Assembly: GCA_038503035.1 (NCBI GenBank)
Contig: JAVSML010024609.1
Coordinates: 206,591 to 270,590 of the forward strand
Length of the DNA stretch: 64,000 nt
Direction of reading: 5' to 3'
DNA from: Crocodylus rhombifer
Taxonomy: Eukaryota; Chordata; Crocodylia; Crocodylidae
The stretch's first letter is position 1. Each line of letters opens with the position of its first letter. A model generated the notes under the pieces. The model did not search any database. It had not been told where the DNA came from and saw only the letters and a program-made list of their open reading frames with translations. This document shows positions 57,040-64,000 of the stretch, piece after piece. Both the position numbers and the translations under genes were made by a program.

Positions 57040-57860
57040 TATTACTGGTGCTGATAATCCCTCGATTTCAGGATGATGTCTATCATAGCTCACTGATGGG
57101 TCTTCGGGTGACTTAAGAGTCCAATCCTTGAGTCACAGATCCATCCATAGAAATTGCCAGTCTTTCTGCAGGGGAGAGTAGGCTACAGGCTGGGACTCTT
57201 CTCCTTTTCCTTCCTCCACTCTCTCTTCTCTGCTTCAAGGGCAAGATGTTTTACCTCAAAACAGGCTGCTGCTTGGTTGAGATTGTGGTGCCACTGGAGT
57301 CAGTTAGTAGTCAGCTGTTCCCAACTCTTAATGTTGCCATATGATTTTTTAAAGTATGCCTTCAAAGTATACTTATAAATGTTTTTGCTAGCCATGGTGA
57401 GATCTTAGGCTGCTATGAAACTGGGAGTAGAGTACTTGTTTTGGAAGTCAAGAATCGGGCAGTGTCTGATCCAGTGAAACGAGTGCTTGAGGATCACCAT
57501 CTCAGTGCTGGTAACATTGACTTCAGCGAGGCATTTGTTCTGGCATTTGTGCAATGATTTTCCCATTTGATGTGGAGGATTTTCTGGCAGCATTGGTGAT
57601 ACCGCTGCAGACTCTTGAGATGATGACAGTAGATCACCCATGTTTCACACCCATAGAGGAGAGTGGGGATGATGACTGCACTGTAGATCTGGATTGTGGT
57701 GTCTTCTTTCTGGAGATAACAATGAATAAAAACACACCAAAGCAATTTCTCAGACTCTCAGCTGACTCTCATCCAGCCATTTTGTCTCACTCAGAGCTGC
57801 AATGTCAATCTTGTATCTCACTAGTTCACTGGATGATGGCAGTTCTTTCTGGTCATTCAT
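57040..57860 (-). mobile_element. Decayed non-LTR retrotransposon 3' part
   Basis: On the minus strand, sequence from about 57760 to 57090 encodes in shifting frames the end of a reverse transcriptase and a C-terminal zinc-finger tail. The recognisable series is IYSAVIIPTLLYGCETWV (57690-57635), HLKSLQRYHQCCQKILHIKW, then NVTSTEMVILKHSFHWIRH, then KNIYKYTLKAYFKKS, then FEVKHLALEAEKREWRK, and finally CDSRIGLLSHPKTHQ before a stop. This order is typical of a widespread family of LINE polyproteins (consensus words 'AVVLPTLLYGCETW', 'HQRCLRRIL', 'SRIGLLSHxRTH'); I cannot name the clade surely. It is distinct from CR1. The 5' limit is vague. Confidence 0.75.
57090..57760 (-). pseudogene. LINE reverse transcriptase C-terminus with zinc finger, broken
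   Basis: Coding remnant of the element at 57040-57860. One frame (57745-57494) carries the YGCETW block at residues 31-36, and an overlapping frame (57641-57405) carries the following EVNVTSTEMVILKHSFHW block, so there is at least one frameshift near 57500-57550. Further on the frame is broken by stops but resumes to read ICDSRIGLLSHPKTH, a CxxC/HxxxH-like finger whose first cysteines are altered, ending with TGA at about 57094-57096. In relatives this finger is thought to bind nucleic acid. The catalytic YADD part lies upstream and is not recognisable here. Confidence 0.72.
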
Positions 57861-57864
57861 GGTC

Positions 57865-59980
57865 TTGGTTATCTATCAAAGTATGAACAGTTCATATTGT
57901 GAAAATCATTGTATTCATATGATGCTATCTGCCACAGAAGGCATGTTCCCCCCTGGATGCAGGAGTAAATTAGCCAGCCTACATTTAAAGCACCTTTTCT
58001 AGCTCCTTTCCCATGTGGGGTGAGCAGAGGGATCCTGAATAGAACTGCTCAATCAAAGTAGCAGCTGCCAAATTGCACCCCTGTCTCAATCCAGGTGCAA
58101 GACAGCTATCAAACTGCCACCACCTGTGTGCAGATTCATGTCTGGAGACTGCCAGATTCACTAGCTCAGTCTCCATCACCACTGGTCCAATGCAGCAGGG
58201 CTTTTGGAGGTTGCTGCAGGAAAGCATATTGTTTCCTGTGGTAGATGCCTTCATGTGACTGTTTAACTTGACAAAGCTGTGGGCAGAAACAACAATCACA
58301 TGATCTTGACAGGGTGGAGATCTGAGCCCAGTGGCAAGGGAGAACCCCAGATGACAAGAGACCTCCATCTTGCTTCATCTCTCTTCTGTCATTACTGCTG
58401 TTCAGACCCCGGCATCTTCTTCTGCCTGATCCTCCATTGAGAACTTGGGGTTGGACCGTGGTTTGTCTGGAACTTCCCCTCCACATTGGGTGACCCTGCT
58501 TTGAGTGTAAGTCTCCAGGCAACGTTGCTCTGAAAATCACTGGGACACACAAGCCTCTCCAACACGAGGTCTCAGTCCATGGACAGGTCTTGGAATATAA
58601 TGCAGTTCTTGTAGGCATATATACATAAAGAGACATATCATTCTTATGGATTTATAGACATTCATAAATAGGCATATAATTCTTAGACACTGGCAGTGAG
58701 GAGTTCATTATCACAATGCAACGAGGTTTTGTTACTTAATTTGCTCTGGTCTACAGAAATCCTTTCCAACTAGACCACCTCATATATCTGGTATAGCAAA
58801 GTCCTTTACTCTTTCAGAACTCCTCGTGCATTGGTCATGTCAGGCTGTCATGTCATGAAACCTTTTTCCATACAGTCACTTCCAGCAAGCATTTCTATTA
58901 CTGCTGGTCAAAACCAGTGTAGCACTTGCTTTATGCTTCCTGGACAGTTGCTTCCTGAATTACAGCCTACACACTGGTCAGCTTCAGATCAGTTGCACGC
59001 ATTTTCATCTAACTCTCATAAATACTTAGTAGTTGCAGTATTATTTATATCGTATTAAATTATTATTCAAAGCAGCTTACAATGCCAAGCTCATTCTCAT
59101 CTGATCTTGCTAAAGCAGTTTTTGTATGCAAAGTGTTGTCATACTGATATATATTTTAGAGAACTGCCTTTGGTGCTTCATTTGAAAGTTTGCCTCTGAA
59201 GTATTGTGAGTGCATGGAAAGTTGCACTGGAATAGCTCTCATTAGAGCACATCTGCTTTCCTTCAGAGTGGAGCAGCCGTCTCATGCCAGTTCTTTCATA
59301 TTTGGCAACAGGAAAGCGTTCCATTTCCTTGCACTTTGGGAATCTGAACTACTCAGTTCAGCAAACTGAGGTCAGCAAGAATCTTTCAATGTGGGAAATA
59401 CAGGCTTTTTTTCTGCAGCGGGGTTCAGTATGAAACAGTCTGGTCAGCTCGCAGCTTCCTGCAGAAGTGAGCAACAGTGTTGAGAAAAGAAAAACTAATC
59501 TGCAAGGCTTTGTACAGAGTTGTATTCCTCCTCATAATCTGGTAACTCCTTTATATGTGAGTTTCAGTCTGAAAGGTTATTGCTGGATCACAGTACAAAA
59601 GCACTAAGAAGAACTGAATAAACTGCTGATGTACACAGGAGATACAAGACACAAGCCCCCATTTACAGATTAAATAAAATCAACAAAGCCTTGATTTAAT
59701 TAAAAATGGTTCATTTTAACTGATTGATATGAAACTGAGATATGCTTCTGTAATAATGCTGTACTACCAGCCCAGTTCCTTGTAAACTATATCAGCTTTA
59801 TTTCTGCAGCTTTATATGACAGAACATTCAAAAGAGAACAGGACATTTGCCATTAATGTGAATTATAAGCAGACTCCAATTCTCATGTGGCATGGTTATG
59901 TTAACTAATACAGAAGGAATATTCAATAAAGGAGAATCTGGAGAACATTGTGAATAGAAGACTAGACATTAATTCATAAT
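57865..59980. other. Unassigned; open minus-strand frames without similarity
   Basis: The stretch 58000-58640 is less AT-rich and has overlapping minus-strand frames of 127 and 156 codons. It may be part of the same LINE or another repeat, but I recognise no motif and do not call a gene. The rest is AT-rich. Confidence 0.4.
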
Positions 59981-59984
59981 TCAT

Positions 59985-60160
59985 ACTTTGAGTCCTAGCT
60001 TCCATTTGTGACTCTGCCATTGGCCTGCTTACTAACTTTGGCCTGGCTTTTCACTTCTTTGTGTTTCAGTTTTCCCATTTGTTAAAATGAAGATAATGGA
60101 AAAACTAACTGTATCTGTGAAGTGCTTTGATATCTAGTGGTATGAAAGGACAAAGAAAAA
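59985..60160 (+). mobile_element. MIR-like SINE
   Basis: Reads AGTCCTAGCTTCCATTTGTG, GACTCTGCCATTGGCC, GGCCTGGCTTTTCACTTC, GTTTCAGTTTTCCCATTTGT, AAAATGAAGATAATGG and GTGAAGTGCTTTGATATCTA. The order matches MIR: '...CTCTGCCACT...TGGGCAAGTCACTT...CCTCAGTTTCC...TGTAAAATGGGGATAATA...GTAAAGCGCTTAG'. It is diverged and non-coding. MIR elements are tRNA-derived SINEs mobilised by L2 and are found across amniotes. Confidence 0.75.
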
Positions 60161-60164
60161 AGTG

Positions 60165-60480
60165 GGGGAGAGGTGAGGCTCTGCCTAAAAAAGGTCATAT
60201 AATAAGAATTCATAAAAGGAATCTAAGTACTCTGTTAATATAGTTAACAGCGGACAGAACAATGGGTGCCTATATACATGCACAGCAGGCATTTCCAAAG
60301 ACACTGTAATTTTTCAGCTTTACTTACAGTACTTCAGGTACAGCATCTTAAAACTTCAAAGATGTTCCATGGTCTGGTGCAAGTCTCATGTCTTGCTGTC
60401 GCTCTGTAGAGTAAAAGGCAGGGGGTCCCAGGTACCGCACAATCTTCATGACTGACTACACTGTTTGTGAGAGAGCAAGC
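60165..60480. other. No feature seen
   Basis: Spacer between the MIR-like SINE and the GTGA repeat. Confidence 0.5.
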
Positions 60481-60482
60481 AT

Positions 60483-60538
60483 GTGAGTGAGTGAGTGAGT
60501 GAGTGAGTGAGTGAGTGAGTGAGTGAGTGAGTGAGTGA
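60483..60538 (+). repeat. (GTGA)14 microsatellite
   Basis: Fourteen uninterrupted GTGA tetranucleotides, 56 bases. The minus strand reads as repeated SLTH in a chance frame. Confidence 0.98.
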
Positions 60539-60599
60539 TAAAAGCAATCTCCTTTGGTATAAAAAAAGTAAAGAAACAGAAACACAATCTAATTTATCA

Positions 60600-61169
60600 A
60601 TTTTTCAACACCCTCCTTGAAGGGAGCGAAGGAAGGGGTGTGGATCACATGGTTCCTACTCTGCCACCCAAGCAGGCACATCAGGATCCCTGCCAGGGAG
60701 AGGGGACACAGATGGGACTCCTGATGTTGGCCTCCCTGCCTATGGCCCAGGAACCCACCGAAGGACCTGTACACCCAGGGAGGTGAATAGTCTTTTCTGG
60801 CCCCTGATCTACCCCCGCCACCCAGAGTCACAGCCACCGGGGGAATGGGACGGGATGGGAAACGAGCACCACACTGCACTGGCCCCAATGCAGAAAGGTC
60901 CTAAAGGGGTCCCGCCCATGGGGGGGGTCACAGGCTGGGCAATGGCAGTGGCAGTGGCCACACTCCAGTGCCTTCTCCCCACTGAGGCCAGGAAACACCA
61001 AATTAGGCAGTGGCAAGCTGGCCTGGACATCACCCACTGTAGCTCAAATACCAGCTTGGAAGTGTCCCTCCCCACAGGGTGGGGACCCCCATGGATCCTT
61101 TGCATGGGGGGGGCAGAAAGGGAGTTCCAGGTATCTACCCCTGCCTCTGCACAGCAGCAAAGGGAAGCC
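60600..61169. other. GC-rich block leading into the tandem repeat
   Basis: GC-rich with many G and C homopolymer runs (GGGGGG at 60919 and 61106). Overlapping open frames (166 codons plus strand, 124 minus) are low-complexity in proline, glycine and alanine and match nothing. It may be an older, more diverged part of the repeat array that follows. Confidence 0.4.
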
Positions 61170-62290
61170 CCCATCCCCTCCACTGCTGCACAGTCATTGC
61201 GTCCCCCAAAAAAGTTGGCACAGACACTTTGCAGCCCCCCCAGACTCTGGCAGTCCTCAAAAAGCTCCCCCCATTTCCCCTAAATGTGGGGGGAAGTGGG
61301 GAATACCCCACCCTGACCTATCACTGCATGGCCACCAAACATCGCCAAAAGAGGGAACCCCCAAAACCCTATGCAGCCCCCTCCAGAACCCTAGCATCTC
61401 TCCCCAGGTGGGCAGAAAGCAGGGGATACGCCCTCCCCCGATTGCTGTATGGCCTTCAGAGGTCCTGCATGTTCCTAGGACGCATGTCCTAGCTTTGCCT
61501 ACTACTGGGCATTGCAGGGAGGTGGGAGCAGGGATGCCTAAGCCCTGCACACTCAGGGACACATTGCATGGGGCGGCAGAAGTCACACCCCAACCCGCAC
61601 CCTCAACCCACCCCACCCACTGCCCATGCAAAGCAATGAAAATGCAGAGAAGCTCCCTTCTCCCCCCAGTCCAGACTGCCTGGGGCTTCCACTTGGTCCC
61701 AGCTGCTTCTCCCAGCCTGGGTGGGCAAGCCCCTTTCCTCCCCCACACTCCATTCCCCCCCATCATCCCTGAAAAATTGGGATGGCCACCCAAGATCCCC
61801 TACAGTCCCCAAGATCCCTGGCACACAGGAGATGAATGGGAAATAGTCCAGTCCCCCTGCAGGATACCACACCCCCACCACAAAAGCCCTGACCCCCAAG
61901 ACCCCTTCCAGCCCCACAAGAACCTCCCTGCATCACTGTGCAACCACCATGTCCCCCCCCCGAATAGTGCTGCCCATCTAAGACTCTAGGCAGCCCTCCA
62001 GACCCCTGACAGCTCTACATGGGGGAATAGTGGGGAGTACACCCAGCACTCCCCTATTGCTGCATGGCCTCTGCATGCCTCCAGAAGGGACCCCCCTGAG
62101 ACTCCATGCAGCTCCCCAGAACCTCAGCAGCCTCCCCCCCAATTTCCCTGCACACAGAGGAAAATCAGTGAATACACTGTGCCCCTCCACCCTGCCCACT
62201 GGGGCACAGCCATGGTGCACCCCCAAAGGGGGGTCCTCCCCAAGACCTCATGCAGCCCCTCCTGAACCCCAGAATCCCACATCAGTTCCC
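61170..62290 (+). repeat. Degenerate C-rich tandem repeat, about 140-bp period
   Basis: A recurring order of words is seen: TGCATGGCC or CACAGCCAT, then GGGACCCCC or CCCCCAAA, then ATGCAGCCCC, then CCAGAACC or CCAGACCC, then AGCAGCCTCCCCCC, then GGGGAATAGTGGGGA. Anchor words near 61188, 61328, 61447, 62068 and 62208 are spaced about 140, 119 and 140 bases apart where consecutive. Individual copies are strongly diverged. Long open frames (up to 193 codons at 61408-61989) are proline-rich on one strand and glycine/tryptophan-rich on the other, as C-richness predicts, and I do not call them genes. Confidence 0.65.
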
Positions 62291-62294
62291 CTGC

Positions 62295-64000
62295 ACTTTC
62301 TTGAAATCAAGGCCAGTTACCTTCTAAGTGCGCTGCTACCAAATTTGCCCACACTTTCTATAGAAAGCCGAGCAGTAATAGACATCTGGTATGTCCATGC
62401 AATCAAAAATCTGGGACCATTGTTAAGCAACATGGAGGAAGGTTACCTGTCTGTGCTGCACATGAAGAGACTACTTCACTCTACAGGACTGTCACGCTCA
62501 TACTTTGCATTGTAGGAAGGTGGTAGGCAGGAAAAAGTGTTTTTTTCAATTATTCCTCTATTCCTTTGCATGTGAATTCATCGGGCTGCAGAAGACACAA
62601 TAACCTCTAAAACAGTAATTGTCAGGGCTGGCATCTGGGTCATAGGTTTATTACAGAGGATTTTAACCTTCATCTGACATATCATCCTTTGGCCATTGTC
62701 AGAAGCAGACTTATGATTTCCATAGCACCAGAGTACTTTACAGACAAACAAAACTAGACAGGTGCCTGCCCTAAGGACTTTGCTTCTGAATTAGCCACAA
62801 TATCCCAGGGGTGGTAATATAGAAAGGGTGAAAGGAAATTATAGCAAAGTGAAATGCAAAAGTGAATGTTCAGTGACTGAGGTATATTTACTGTTGTGTT
62901 CAGATCAGCAGGATTGATTCTGTTCTCACGTCTACCACTATATATCAAGAATAAGAGAAAGGATCACAAAAAAATCAAATTGAACCTTGCATGCACAGCC
63001 ACAGAAAAAATCTTGTTTGTTGGTTATAATTATACAAGATTCATGACAAATTTGGGGGATGGAGGGGAGAAATCATGGGGGGGACATGCTGGCAACTTTG
63101 ATGTCAGAGTCAAAGCTCCATTGACTTTAAAAAGGCCTGATGTAAACTATTTCCTATGTACAGACAATCTCTGAAGAGAAAAAGTTAATATTAATAAAGA
63201 AGTATTCTCCCTGAAGCACTATTTCATTTTCAAGAAATAAAGACAGGCCAGAAGTTTATATCAGAATTGCTAAAGTAAAGCATGGGTTTTATAACTGATA
63301 CAATTCATTTTAATTAATCAACATTATCTATCATTCTATAATAGATTTTTGGTAGGTGTTTGTCTTATTACCACAAAATATTCTCTTAAAAATAATTAGC
63401 ACTGTACAATATCAATACCATGCATGTTAAATGAATTAAGAATGGCCTAACTGAGAAATTGGAAAAAAACCAAAAGCCAGCTGTAAATGGGGAATCACTC
63501 TCGAATGTGCGGTTTCCTAATCAGGTTTTCAGGGATTAGTACAAGACCCAAGTCTATTGCACATTTCAATCATTGATCTGGAAGTAAATGAAAAATCACT
63601 TCCAATAAAGTCTGCAGAAAGCACAAAGGTTGGCTAGTAGCAAAAACCAAGGGCAAGGCAAACATCTGTAATAATGTTGCTGGCTTGCTAATATAAAGGT
63701 TGTTCAGACAAAAGGTGTCTTAACACAGCTTAATGCAAAAATTATATCTAGGGACAAGGAATGCATGCCAGAGATCCAAAATGGGAACTGTATATGCAAA
63801 AGGATTTCAAATTGTATATATTGATCCATGATACAGGGTTTCTACAATCAGTGCTCTGAAAATTGCTTAGGGACATTAGAAATCAAGCAGCAAAACATGA
63901 ACTTCTGGTGCCATGCTGGAAAAAACATTTGTAACACTCACAGGAGAGCAATGATGGGCATAGGGAGATGATTTTATTTCCATATATGGCATCAGTAAGA
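62295..64000. other. No feature seen
   Basis: AT-rich sequence to the window edge. No recognisable coding region or repeat; open frames stay below 95 codons. Confidence 0.5.

Noticed and set aside
58166..58636. Minus-strand frame of 156 codons next to the LINE remnant
   Set aside because: No motif links it to a reverse transcriptase or endonuclease; kept as unassigned sequence.
60334..60585. Protein-like SLTH repeats on the minus strand
   Set aside because: Direct translation of the (GTGA)14 microsatellite.
61257..61989. Overlapping frames of 178 and 193 codons on opposite strands
   Set aside because: They fall in the C-rich tandem array, where stop codons are rare by composition; no domain is seen.
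1..64000. CRISPR array or bacterial defence system
   Set aside because: No regularly spaced identical direct repeats, no operon-like gene arrangement and no bacterial protein motifs; the vertebrate retroelement content argues against it.

Overview
This window looks like intergenic, transposon-rich DNA from a reptile, most likely a crocodilian. That assignment is inference. It rests on several CR1 LINEs with ACTATGAAA or ATAGAATCATAG-type 3' tails, hAT MITEs with CAGGGGTGGGCAAA-type ends, a MIR-like SINE, short-period microsatellites and an AT-rich non-coding background. I found no convincing host exon, rRNA, tRNA gene, CRISPR array or bacterial operon. Every long protein-like stretch that I recognise belongs to a decayed mobile element.

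Layout: 1-287 is the 3' end of a CR1. 2445-3650 is a divergent plus-strand CR1. 4070-4860 is an old minus-strand CR1 split by a hAT-like MITE. 6735-9333 is a 2.6 kb minus-strand CR1 that reaches into the endonuclease domain. Between 10.8 and 16.5 kb there are three foldback MITE-like repeats. 16.5-22.6 kb is mostly featureless. 22664-23402 is a probable solo LTR with a 5-bp target duplication. 25704-25891 is a short hAT MITE with an exact 8-bp duplication, followed by (CA)n, (AT)n and a Penelope-like inverted repeat. 29256-30600 is a plus-strand CR1 with a nearly open reverse transcriptase.

32284-34957 is a 2.67 kb hAT element whose broken transposase (GTF2IRD2/Charlie-like) lies on the minus strand and is itself interrupted by a MITE. 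37863-39515 is a plus-strand CR1 inserted into a MITE; a related uninterrupted copy of that MITE lies at 56241-56652. 42666-42735 is a 70-bp alternating purine-pyrimidine tract. 45853-46597 is a 745-bp hAT MITE with an exact 8-bp duplication. 50103-50509 is a foldback MITE with a perfect 23-bp hairpin. 51720-52775 is an old CR1 split by a 372-bp hAT MITE. 57040-57860 is a decayed non-LTR retrotransposon tail with a C-terminal zinc-finger motif. 59985-60160 is a MIR-like SINE. 60483-60538 is (GTGA)14. 61170-62290 is a C-rich degenerate tandem repeat of about 140 bp.

The parts do not form a pathway. The window records successive insertions: old CR1 and MIR first, then hAT and foldback MITEs, then younger CR1 copies. 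I see no undescribed functional system. The most informative observations are the nested insertions, whose pre-insertion sites can be recovered, and the locally dense foldback MITE family.
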